From: Pontibacter virosus
Lineage (GTDB): Bacteria; Bacteroidota; Bacteroidia; Cytophagales; Hymenobacteraceae
Length of the DNA: 64,000 nt
NCBI RefSeq assembly: GCF_003096355.1
Contig: NZ_QEKI01000014.1
Span: 62,001-126,000 of the forward strand
Direction: 5' to 3'
Shown piece after piece: positions 33,996 through 42,627 of the stretch. The number at the start of each line of letters is the position of its first letter. Within the stretch, counting starts at the first letter, position 1. A program made the translations under genes and the position numbers. A model generated the notes under the pieces. It ran no database searches, was not told where the DNA came from, and saw nothing but the letters and a program-made list of their open reading frames with translations.

Positions 33996-36900
33996 ATGCC
34001 ATTGATACCTAGCCGACAATCTACTGACAACCAGACAATACTGGCCGAAAACCTGCTACAGGTGCTCAGTCAGCTATACCCTGCAGACCACGCCTTGCTT
34101 GTGGCCTCTGCCATGGGAGAGCTACTGGCTGCCAACCCCAAAGCCGAAACGATACTTTCTGTGGAGCAGGGCACCGCTATTCGTCCGCTGATTGGCCTGG
34201 CTGATGAAGATGATTTTGCTGACTTCAAGGTTTCTTTGGCCCAGCAGGATAAAGTGTCGGGTGAAATAAAGGACCGTCAGGGCAATCTGTGCACCTTCCA
34301 TTGTCAGCAGCTGCAGTTTCAGGGGCAGCCATTTCTGTACTTCGATATTCCGGAGAGCGTGGCCACCGAAGCCAGCGACTCCAGCTACCATAACCTGTTT
34401 GACGATAGTGCCGAGCCACTCTTCATTCTCGATCGTGATGGTTTTTTTATCGACATAAACCAGAGCGCCTCGGATCTGGTAGCGTTGAAAAAAGAAGACA
34501 TTATCGGCAAGTCTCTTTTCAAGCAGTTTGAGCTTAACCTGTTTGAGCGTGTTGCCCTGCGCAACCAATTGCAAACTACCCTGAAGGGTGAGCCGCAGCG
34601 CTTTGAGTGGTGGCTTCGTGAAACAGACCAGGAACTGATGCCTGTGGAGATTAGCTTAAAAAAAGGCAGCTTCAATGGCCAGACGGTAATCTTCGGTTCT
34701 GCCAAAAACCTGTACGAGGCAGTTGGCGCGGAGCGCAACGTGCGCTTCCGTAATCATCAACTCGAGTTTGTCAACCACCTGATCACCAACCTGTCTGGCT
34801 CCGAGAGTCGCGAAGATGTGCTACGTTCTACCCTGAACGAGCTGCTGGACAAGACCGATGTTATTGGCGGTGCCGTTTATACCTATGACGCCAAGGCAGG
34901 CAAGGTACTGCTTTCTTTCAGCACTGGCGAAACACTTGCTGCCAGTCTGCCAACCTCTATCGCGCTGCCCCAGGCGCAGGCAGAGCGGCTCATCCAACCT
35001 GACCGCCAACAAGCGCTGCACGACACGATACAACAGCTGGAAGAACTGCTGGGCCAGCACCTGACGGTGCTTCCTGTCAGCTCGGAAGCAGGACTGACGG
35101 CGCTGATGCTGGTATGGCCGGGGCACGATGCTAAAATCACCCAGTCGTTTATGTCGCTGCTCGACTTTATCGGGGGCGCCATTGGCAACTATATAGCCAA
35201 GCACGACCTGCAGCTTAAGCTCTCATATACGGAGGATAAATATAAGATCATGTTCGAGTCTACTTACGACGCCATCCTGCTCTTCCGGGATGGCATTGTA
35301 GTAGACTGCAACGAGAAGGCGCTGGAGTATTTCCGTTGTACGCGCGAGGACCTGGTGGGCAAGACTCCGGTTGATTATTCGCCGGAGTATCAGCCTGACG
35401 GTATGCGCTCAACTGAAAAAACTGCAATGCTGAACGAACAGCTGATGGCGACAGGAAAGCCGATAACGGTGGATTGGAAAAACATCCGCAAGGACGGCAC
35501 CACTATGGATACCGAGCTCAACCTGAACCGGGTGATGATCGACGGCGCTTACCACATACTGGTGTTTAAGCGGGACATCACCGAACGCAAGCAGGTGCAG
35601 AGCTCGAAACGCCGCGAAGAGATCGCCCGCGAGTCGATGGCCCACTTCCGAAGCTTCCTGGAGAAGGTAAACCTGATCTACTATAGCCTCGACAAAGACG
35701 GTAACATCGCCTACGCCAACGATTATTTCCTGACCTACGTGGAGTATAGCCGTGAAGAACTCATCGGGCAGAATTTCTATGAACTGCTCGTACCAGAGGC
35801 CGACCGGGAATCCCGCTTTGCCGACTTCAGGCGATCCATCGAAACCAGGCAACTGAACTCTTACTACGAGCGTGATCTGATCACCAAGTCAGGACAGGTG
35901 AAGACTGTGCGCTGGAACTGCATGTTTGAGTACGGACCGGAAGGCGAGCTGATTGGCCTGACCAGTGTAGGCAAGGACATGACGGACAAGCGCATCGCCA
36001 TGGAAGCCCTGAAAGACAACAAGATCCGTCTGCAGGACCTCTTTGATAACGCGCACGACCTGATCCAGAACATCTCGGTAGACAACAAGTTCATCTTTGT
36101 GAACAAAGCCTGGAAAGACCGCCTCGGCTATACCGACCACGACATTGAGTCGCTCACGCTCAACGACATCGTGCACCCTTATTACAAGGCCAAGCTCATT
36201 TACCAGCTGCGTAACCTCTACAAGGGCGAGAACGTGAACAAGATGGAGACTGTGTTTCTGACCAAGGCCGGCAAGCCGGTGCACCTCATCGGCTCCATCA
36301 CCTGCAGCTGGCAGGACGGCCGTCCGGTGGCAACGCGCGCCATCCTGCACGACATCACCGACCGCATAAAGGCAGAGCGCCTGCAAAAGGTATACTACAG
36401 CATCGCCAACCTGGCCATTAGCAGCAAGGACCTGAACTCGCTCTACTCGGCCATACACCGCGAGCTGAGCAAGATCATCGAGACGCGCAACATTTACATT
36501 GCCCTTTGCGACGATAGTCACCGCCACCTACACTTTGCCTACCTGGTCGACCAGTTTGTGGACAAGTCCTCTAAAACACAAATGCGACGGCAGTTTTCGC
36601 ATGGCCTGTCAGAGTACATCATCGAGACAGGCAAGCCGCTGTACATGCAGAAGGAAGAGCTGCTGGAACTGGCCAGAGAGCAGGACATCACCTTACACGG
36701 CGCCATACCTGAGGTGATCCTTTGCTCCCCGCTGGCTATCGGCGATCGCATTATTGGGGTGATCACGCTGCAGGACTACCAGGATCCGAACGCGTATGTG
36801 CACACCGATATCGAGATCCTGCACTTCATATCCAACCAGGTGGCGCTAGCCATTGAGCGTAAGCGCAACGAAGAGCAGATCAACAACCAGAACGCGCGCC

Positions 36901-39206
36901 TCAACGCCATTTTTGAATCCGGGACGCACCATATGTGGTCTCTCAACCGTGAGTTTGAGCTTACTTCTTTCAACAAGAACTTTGCAACCGCCTTCTTTAA
37001 CCGAAGCGGCCAGGAATTGGAGCTTTACACCAAGCTCAACGGTACCAACGTGGTGAACTTCCATGAAAACTCCTTTGAGTTCTGGAAAGAAAAGTATGTG
37101 CAGGCCTTTAAAGGGCAGCCGCAGCACTTCGAGATACACCTGCACAATCCGGAAAGCTGGCGCGAGGTATACCTCAACCCGATTTACCTGGAAGACGGCA
37201 GCTTTGAGGAGATATCAGGTATAGCCCTTGATATCACGGATAAGAAGCGCTCGCAACTGGCGCTAGCGCAGAGCGAGGTGAAGTTCCGCAGTATATTCGA
37301 GTCCTTCCAGGATGTGTACTACCGCACCACCATGAGCGGCGCGTTTGAACTGGTCAGCCCGTCTGTTTACAATTTGCTGGGGTATAATGAAAATGAAGTC
37401 CAGCATATTTCATCAGAACAACTGTATGCCAATGCAGCTGACCGTGCGCTGGTTAAAGAGCGGGTACTGGACCAAAAAAGCATACGTGACTTCGAGATAG
37501 AGATGATCTGCAAAGATGGCTCTACTAAAACTGTACTGCTTGATGCCCGCCTGACCTACGACCAGGAGGGGAATCCGGCAGGTATGGAGGGGGTGCTCCG
37601 CGACGTGTCGGAACTGAAGCGCACCCAGGTGGCCCTGCTTAAAGCCAAAGAAGAAGCGGAGAACCTGCTCAAGGTGAAAACACAGTTCCTGGCCAACATG
37701 AGCCACGAGCTGCGTACGCCGATGAACGGCATCATCGGCATGATCGATTTGCTGAGCCAGATCGTGAACGATGAGGAGCAGAAAGAGTACATCGACACGC
37801 TGCGTAAATCCTCCGATGCCCTGCTTGCGATTCTGAACGACATCCTCGACTTGTCTAAAATGCAGGCGGGCAAGCTCGTGCTGCACGAGAGTGGCATGGA
37901 TGTGCACGACACGCTCAACAAGATACACTCCCTCTTCGCGAACCGTGCCCAGCAGAAAGACCTTAACTTCACCTATACCGTTACACCGGAAACACCGCGT
38001 TACGTGCTCACCGACGAGACACGCTTCCTGCAGGTATTATCGAACCTCACTTCCAACGCCATTAAGTTTACGAACGAGGGCGAGGTAAGCATACACGTAG
38101 ATGCTGAGCCGTTGAAAAATGGCAAGGAATTCAGACTGAAGGTACGCGTAAAAGACTCCGGTATAGGTATAACCGAAGATGACCAGCGCCTTCTCTTCAC
38201 CGACTTTACGCAGCTTGACAATTCTTCTACCAAAACCTTCGGCGGTACGGGTCTCGGTCTGGCCATTTCGAAGCAGCTCACGCACCTGCTCGGTGGTGAT
38301 ATTGGAGTAGAGTCCAAACCAAACGATGGCAGTATCTTCTGGTTCACGATAAAAGTGAAAAAAGCCAACAGCGAGGAAGTGGAGGCGCAGTTGCAGCGCA
38401 TGCAGCTGCAGAATGCCGAAGCCGAGGTGCTGGATTTCTCGCCTTACGTGCTGCTGGTAGACGACAACCAGATCAACCAGAAAGTGGCCTTTAAGCTGCT
38501 TGAGCGCCTGGGTTGCCGCACTGATGTGGCGTCTAATGGCTACGAGGCCATCGACAGAGCCCTTAACAACGGCTATAATATGGTGTTTATGGACATCCAA
38601 ATGCCAGAGATGGACGGTGTGACAGCAACGACCATCATCAAAGAAAAGCTGGGCAAGGACTGTCCGCCAGTAGTGGCCATGACAGCCTACTCTATGCGCG
38701 AAGACGCTGATAAGTTCATGAGCCAGGGTATGGACGATTACATCTCCAAGCCGGTTAAGAGCTCCGATCTGTACAAAGTGATCATGAGGTGGCACGAGCA
38801 GAACTGGAAGCGCGATGACACCGGTGGGTTGACTGCGGCAGTAGATGATGCGTCGGAAGCAGACGCTATACCTGTAATTGACCTGGCCATAACAGAGCAG
38901 CTGATAGAGATCGGTGGGCCAGAGTTTGCGCGCCAATTGTATGTAGAGTTTGAGCAGGAAGCCGGCGAATTGCTCGAAGAGGCCAAAAAAGAGTTGGAGG
39001 TACAACAATACAAAAGTATTTTAAGTACATTGCATCAGCTAAAGGGAACCGGCTTTACACTTGGCATCAACCAGGTGGCCGAGCTAGCCAAAATCCTGGA
39101 GCATGATATTAAACATGACCAGTACGATAACGTAGAAATTAACTTCGCAAAGCTGCTGGCCCAATACGAAAACTACCGCAAAACTTATAAAGAGATCATT
39201 TTATAG
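33996..39206 (+). CDS. Hybrid sensor histidine kinase, multi-PAS/GAF, with REC and Hpt
   Basis: A 1736-residue soluble hybrid kinase with no membrane segment. Approximate layout: PAS-like 20-115; PAS 131-240; GAF 250-400; PAS 413-530; PAS 549-670; PAS 679-795; GAF 802-950; PAS 967-1085; PAS 1095-1215; HisKA with H1237 in ANMSHELRTPMNG; HATPase about 1335-1460 with NLTSNAIKFTNEG and the G boxes; receiver about 1484-1605 with phospho-Asp D1533 in FMDIQMPEMDG; Hpt about 1630-1736 with H1680 in LHQLKGTGF. All parts of a phosphorelay are thus in one chain. A stand-alone receiver gene follows 12 bases downstream and is the natural target of the Hpt domain. Signal unknown; likely cytoplasmic (redox, small molecule or light). 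Confidence 0.93.
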   Translation: MPLIPSRQSTDNQTILAENLLQVLSQLYPADHALLVASAMGELLAANPKAETILSVEQGTAIRPLIGLADEDDFADFKVSLAQQDKVSGEIKDRQGNLCTFHCQQLQFQGQPFLYFDIPESVATEASDSSYHNLFDDSAEPLFILDRDGFFIDINQSASDLVALKKEDIIGKSLFKQFELNLFERVALRNQLQTTLKGEPQRFEWWLRETDQELMPVEISLKKGSFNGQTVIFGSAKNLYEAVGAERNVRFRNHQLEFVNHLITNLSGSESREDVLRSTLNELLDKTDVIGGAVYTYDAKAGKVLLSFSTGETLAASLPTSIALPQAQAERLIQPDRQQALHDTIQQLEELLGQHLTVLPVSSEAGLTALMLVWPGHDAKITQSFMSLLDFIGGAIGNYIAKHDLQLKLSYTEDKYKIMFESTYDAILLFRDGIVVDCNEKALEYFRCTREDLVGKTPVDYSPEYQPDGMRSTEKTAMLNEQLMATGKPITVDWKNIRKDGTTMDTELNLNRVMIDGAYHILVFKRDITERKQVQSSKRREEIARESMAHFRSFLEKVNLIYYSLDKDGNIAYANDYFLTYVEYSREELIGQNFYELLVPEADRESRFADFRRSIETRQLNSYYERDLITKSGQVKTVRWNCMFEYGPEGELIGLTSVGKDMTDKRIAMEALKDNKIRLQDLFDNAHDLIQNISVDNKFIFVNKAWKDRLGYTDHDIESLTLNDIVHPYYKAKLIYQLRNLYKGENVNKMETVFLTKAGKPVHLIGSITCSWQDGRPVATRAILHDITDRIKAERLQKVYYSIANLAISSKDLNSLYSAIHRELSKIIETRNIYIALCDDSHRHLHFAYLVDQFVDKSSKTQMRRQFSHGLSEYIIETGKPLYMQKEELLELAREQDITLHGAIPEVILCSPLAIGDRIIGVITLQDYQDPNAYVHTDIEILHFISNQVALAIERKRNEEQINNQNARLNAIFESGTHHMWSLNREFELTSFNKNFATAFFNRSGQELELYTKLNGTNVVNFHENSFEFWKEKYVQAFKGQPQHFEIHLHNPESWREVYLNPIYLEDGSFEEISGIALDITDKKRSQLALAQSEVKFRSIFESFQDVYYRTTMSGAFELVSPSVYNLLGYNENEVQHISSEQLYANAADRALVKERVLDQKSIRDFEIEMICKDGSTKTVLLDARLTYDQEGNPAGMEGVLRDVSELKRTQVALLKAKEEAENLLKVKTQFLANMSHELRTPMNGIIGMIDLLSQIVNDEEQKEYIDTLRKSSDALLAILNDILDLSKMQAGKLVLHESGMDVHDTLNKIHSLFANRAQQKDLNFTYTVTPETPRYVLTDETRFLQVLSNLTSNAIKFTNEGEVSIHVDAEPLKNGKEFRLKVRVKDSGIGITEDDQRLLFTDFTQLDNSSTKTFGGTGLGLAISKQLTHLLGGDIGVESKPNDGSIFWFTIKVKKANSEEVEAQLQRMQLQNAEAEVLDFSPYVLLVDDNQINQKVAFKLLERLGCRTDVASNGYEAIDRALNNGYNMVFMDIQMPEMDGVTATTIIKEKLGKDCPPVVAMTAYSMREDADKFMSQGMDDYISKPVKSSDLYKVIMRWHEQNWKRDDTGGLTAAVDDASEADAIPVIDLAITEQLIEIGGPEFARQLYVEFEQEAGELLEEAKKELEVQQYKSILSTLHQLKGTGFTLGINQVAELAKILEHDIKHDQYDNVEINFAKLLAQYENYRKTYKEIIL

Positions 39207-39218
39207 TTTATTAATCCC

Positions 39219-39602
39219 ATGGCAGAAAACAAGACCATCCTGATTGCAGAAGACAGTTCTGTGATCCTGAACCTGACAAAGAAAATCCTGGAGCTTCAGA
39301 ACTACAAGATCCTGACCGCCAAGAACGGCAGTGAGGTGATCAAGCAGGTTGAAAACAACAAGATCGATGCCATCCTGATGGACCTGAACATTCCGATCAA
39401 GAACGGCATGGAATGCTCTAAGGAAATCCGCGCGCACAAAGACCAGCAGATCTCCAACATTCCGATCATTGCGGTAACAGGCAACGCCAACAACTATACC
39501 ATGGAAGACTTCAAGGAAGTGGGCATCAACGAGTACCTGCCAAAGCCGCTTGATTTCGACATGCTGGTTCAGACTGTAAAGAAGCACACCGGAGAGTTGT
39601 AG
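39219..39602 (+). CDS. Single-domain response regulator (CheY-like)
   Basis: A 127-residue receiver domain with no output domain. The acidic pocket is LIAEDSS (E11, D12), the phospho-Asp is D55 in AILMDLNIPI, the Thr/Ser site is in IAVTGNA, and the Lys is in YLPKPLD. It lies 12 bases after the hybrid kinase gene and directly touches the next gene (the ATG follows the stop codon without a gap). Probably the output of the kinase, acting through protein contacts. Confidence 0.93.
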   Translation: MAENKTILIAEDSSVILNLTKKILELQNYKILTAKNGSEVIKQVENNKIDAILMDLNIPIKNGMECSKEIRAHKDQQISNIPIIAVTGNANNYTMEDFKEVGINEYLPKPLDFDMLVQTVKKHTGEL

Positions 39603-39878
39603 ATGGAGCTGAAGTACACGCGGCCATTTTTAAATAAGCTGGAGGATATTTTTGCGGAGTCGGATTTTGTGCTGCGCTACGAGAAGGGGAATTTTAAAGC
39701 GGGCTACTGTGTGCTCAAAGACATGAAGGTAGCTGTCGTGAACAAGTACTTCAGTCTGGAGGGAAAGATCAACTGCCTTTACGACATTCTGAGAACCATT
39801 ACGGTGGATGAAAGCCTGCTGAGCGAGAAGAACCGACAGCTTTATCAGGACATCCGCGACCAGGAAAGAACCAATTGA
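39603..39878 (+). CDS. Conserved hypothetical protein next to response regulator
   Basis: A 91-residue soluble protein, alternating basic and acidic. The middle segment LRYEKGNFKAGYCVLKDMKVAVVNKYFSLEGK looks like a small beta-sheet domain, followed by a helical tail. No known domain is recognised. It is locked between the response regulator (no gap) and the PhnP-like gene (4-base overlap), so it is translated in the same operon. Confidence 0.8.
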   Translation: MELKYTRPFLNKLEDIFAESDFVLRYEKGNFKAGYCVLKDMKVAVVNKYFSLEGKINCLYDILRTITVDESLLSEKNRQLYQDIRDQERTN

Positions 39879-40636
39879 AAGTAACGCTTTTAGGCACGGG
39901 CACTTCGCAGGGCGTACCGGTTATCGGTTGCTCCTGCGAAGTGTGCCGTTCTGTTGATTACAGGGACAAACGGCTTCGGGTATCGGTGCACCTGCAGGTA
40001 AACGGCAAGAGCATCATCATTGACTCCGGTCCCGATTTCCGCCAGCAGGTGCTGCGCGAGCGTATCCGCACGCTCGATGCCCTGGTATTCACCCACGAGC
40101 ACAAAGACCACACCGCCGGCCTCGACGACATCCGCGCCTACAACTTCTCTCAGCACAAAGACATGCCCCTCTACGGAGAAGAGCGCGTGCTGGAGCAGCT
40201 AAAACGAGAGTTTGCCTACATCTTTTCAGGTATACAGTACCCCGGCATTCCGCGCGTAGAACTTAACCCGATTACCGAAGAACCTTTCGAGGTGGAGGGT
40301 GTCCGTTTTATACCGATCCGGGTAAAACACTACAAGCTGCCGGTGTTCGGCTACCGGGTGGGTGACTTCACCTATATTACCGACGCCAACTACATTTCAG
40401 AAGCGGAGAAGGAAAAGGTGCGTGGCTCTAAAGTAATCGTGCTGAACGCCCTGCGCCAGGAACCACACATTTCACACTTTTCGTTGCAGGAAGCCGTTGA
40501 GCTGCTCGAGGACCTGCAACCGGAACGCGCTTACCTGACCCACATCAGTCACCTGCTGGGCTTGCATCGTGAGGTAGAACTCACCCTGCCCGACTTTATC
40601 CGGCTCGGTTACGATGGTCTGCAGATTGAGGTATAA
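39875..40636 (+). CDS. PhnP-like MBL-fold phosphodiesterase (TTG start)
   Basis: A 253-residue metallo-beta-lactamase-fold enzyme. The start is TTG, overlapping the TGA stop of the preceding gene as TTGA. The opening KVTLLGTGTSQGVPVIGCSCEVC with a Cys pair is the hallmark of PhnP-like proteins, where the cysteines hold a structural metal. The metal motif is FTHEHKDH, followed by YITDANYIS and LTHISHLLG. PhnP-like enzymes hydrolyse cyclic phosphodiesters. No phosphonate genes adjoin it. Confidence 0.9.
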   Translation: MKVTLLGTGTSQGVPVIGCSCEVCRSVDYRDKRLRVSVHLQVNGKSIIIDSGPDFRQQVLRERIRTLDALVFTHEHKDHTAGLDDIRAYNFSQHKDMPLYGEERVLEQLKREFAYIFSGIQYPGIPRVELNPITEEPFEVEGVRFIPIRVKHYKLPVFGYRVGDFTYITDANYISEAEKEKVRGSKVIVLNALRQEPHISHFSLQEAVELLEDLQPERAYLTHISHLLGLHREVELTLPDFIRLGYDGLQIEV

Positions 40637-42208
40637 ATGCATCAGAACTACTACTTTTTAAGGCAACTTTCCGGGCAGCTACGCAAGCAGTTAGTGGGGA
40701 TGGAGGTGATGACCTGCTTCAGTCAGAACAAGGATGAACTGGTCATTGGCTTTGCGGCCGGAGAGCGGGAGTTATACATCCGAGCCTCCCTCACGGCGCA
40801 CTTTTCATCGCTTTCTTTCCCGACCGAGTTTAAGCGGGCCAAGGCCAACACCATCAACCTTTTCGGTGAGTTGCTAGGGAGAACCGTGCAGGATGTGGTG
40901 CAACACCTCAACGAACGCAGCTTTTACCTGAAGTTGAGCAAGGGTTATATCTTGCTGTTCAAACTTTTCGGCAACCGCTCCAACATCGTGCTGTTTCGGG
41001 GCGAAGAGCCGCTCAAGCTGTTTCACAAGAAATTCGGTGCTGACCTGGAGCTGAACCCGCTACAGATGGACAGGCCCATTCGGCAGAACTTTGAAGCTTT
41101 CGCAGCGGCCGATGGCAACCTCCGTCAGGTATACCCGACCTTCGGCGACCTGCCTGCCCTATACCTGGAGCAGCAAGGGTATAGCACCGCCTCACTCGAA
41201 GAAAAATGGGAGCTGGTTCAGGCCATGCTCGAACAACTCGAAGCACCAGAAGCATACTACCTGATCAGGCTGAACGGCAAACTGCGACTGTCGCTGCTCC
41301 AGTTGGGTGAAGTAGTCCAGGTATACGACAACCCAATGGAGGCCTTAAACGGTTTCACGCGCAGTTACCTGAGCGAGACGGGCTTCGAAAGACTCTTTGA
41401 GCAGACCCAGCAGCAGCTCCTCAAGAAGCAGCGCGCCACGCAGGCTATACTGGAGCAGACAGAAGCTCGTCTGCATGAACTGCGCCACGGACGCTCTTAC
41501 TCCCAGATCGCCGACATCATCATGGCCAATCTGACCAATATTCCTCCCCGTGCCACCGAAGTGGAGCTCTACGACTTTTATACCGACCGCCAGCGAAAGT
41601 TTAAGCTCAAGGCCACCGAAACACCCCAGAAGCAGGCCGAGCGCCTATACCGCAAAGCCAAGAAACAGCACGTGGAGGTAAGCCAGTTGGAGGAGCGGCA
41701 GGAGCGAAAACTCGAAGAAGCCATAGTGCTGGAAGACGCGTTGCAAGCGCTGGAGGAAGCCAAAAATTATAAGGCGCTCAAGCTATACCTGAAAGAGTAC
41801 GCCCATCTGCTCACCACCAAACAGCAAGCCCAGCAGGAAGCGCCTTTCCGTCTGTTTGAAACGGAAGGATTTAAGATTTTGGTCGGCAAAAGCGCCCAAA
41901 ATAACGATCTGCTCACGCAGCGCCATACCTACAAAGAAGACATCTGGCTGCACGCCAAAGATGTGTCAGGCTCGCATGTGGTGATCAAGCACCAGGCTGG
42001 CAAAACGGTGCCTGTCACCGTGCTCGAGAAAGCCGCCCAACTAGCCGCCTACTACAGCAAGCGCAAAAGCGACTCGCTTTGTCCTGTGCTCTATACCCCC
42101 AAAAAGTGGGTCCGCAAACCCAAAGGCGCACCCGCCGGTGCCGTGGTAGTGGAACGGGAACAGGTGATGCTGGTGAAGCCGGAGAATCCGTTTGAGCGGA
42201 AGGTATAG
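40637..42208 (+). CDS. rqcH: Rqc2 homolog RqcH (NFACT family)
   Basis: A 523-residue NFACT protein. It begins directly after the stop codon of the PhnP-like gene. The NFACT-N part covers about 1-200 (YYFLRQLSGQLRKQLVG, KGYILLFKLFGNRSNIVLF). A central helical coiled-coil part spans about 250-395 (QKQAERLYRKAKKQHVEVSQ). The NFACT-R part from about 410 has EDIWLHAKDVSGSHVVIK. Bacterial RqcH binds stalled 50S subunits and adds C-terminal Ala tails to nascent chains for degradation. Confidence 0.9.
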   Translation: MHQNYYFLRQLSGQLRKQLVGMEVMTCFSQNKDELVIGFAAGERELYIRASLTAHFSSLSFPTEFKRAKANTINLFGELLGRTVQDVVQHLNERSFYLKLSKGYILLFKLFGNRSNIVLFRGEEPLKLFHKKFGADLELNPLQMDRPIRQNFEAFAAADGNLRQVYPTFGDLPALYLEQQGYSTASLEEKWELVQAMLEQLEAPEAYYLIRLNGKLRLSLLQLGEVVQVYDNPMEALNGFTRSYLSETGFERLFEQTQQQLLKKQRATQAILEQTEARLHELRHGRSYSQIADIIMANLTNIPPRATEVELYDFYTDRQRKFKLKATETPQKQAERLYRKAKKQHVEVSQLEERQERKLEEAIVLEDALQALEEAKNYKALKLYLKEYAHLLTTKQQAQQEAPFRLFETEGFKILVGKSAQNNDLLTQRHTYKEDIWLHAKDVSGSHVVIKHQAGKTVPVTVLEKAAQLAAYYSKRKSDSLCPVLYTPKKWVRKPKGAPAGAVVVEREQVMLVKPENPFERKV

Positions 42209-42230
42209 ATGCAGGATCTTTAGTGCTTGC

Positions 42231-42332
42231 CTGAATCAGGATTTACAAGATTAAAGGATTGACAGGATTTTCGTGCATGATTGACATTCCCCGCCCCTCC
42301 CGAACCAAGTCCGGGATCTTCGACTTCAAAGG
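42231..42332 (+). repeat. Composite dispersed repeat (CAGGATT family), copy 3
   Basis: CTGAATCAGGATTTACAAG, two more units, TCGTGCATGATTGACATT and a C-rich palindromic part. Same part order as at 7625-7700. Confidence 0.65.
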
Positions 42333-42371
42333 GTGACTTTGCTATACCTGAAACAATTGCAAAAGACATAA

Positions 42372-42404
42372 AAAAAGCCCCATTCAGTTAAGAACAGAGC
42401 TTTT
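42372..42404 (-). terminator. tRNA-Leu terminator
   Basis: On the minus strand AAAAGCTCTGTTC-TTAAC-TGAATGGGGCTTTT forms a wobble-containing stem with a T tract, 5 bases after the tRNA 3' end. Confidence 0.6.
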
Positions 42405-42408
42405 GATG

Positions 42409-42490
42409 TGCGCGCGGGGAGATTCGAACTCCCACACCCGAAGGCACCACCCCCTCAAGATGGCGTGTCTACCAGTTTCACCACGTGCGC
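42409..42490 (-). tRNA. tRNA-Leu (anticodon GAG)
   Basis: An 82-base class II tRNA. The D stem is GTG/CAC. The anticodon stem CCATC/GGTGG holds the loop TTGAGGG with anticodon GAG (reads CUC and CUU). A long variable arm follows (TGCC-TTCG-GGTGT), then the T stem GGGAG/CTCCC with the loop TTCGAAT. The acceptor stem GCGCACG/CGCGCGC has one A-C mismatch at pair 5:68. CCA is not fully encoded. Confidence 0.9.
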
Positions 42491-42627
42491 AGCTGATTAG
42501 GTTTGCAAAAGTATACTGCAGAATTGAGAATTGCAACAGACAGGCTTCCACAAGTCCATTTTTTTAACACAGGCTACGCTATCCTGTTAAGGTCTATACC
42601 TTATACCTCAAACAGTCAGGCCGATAG

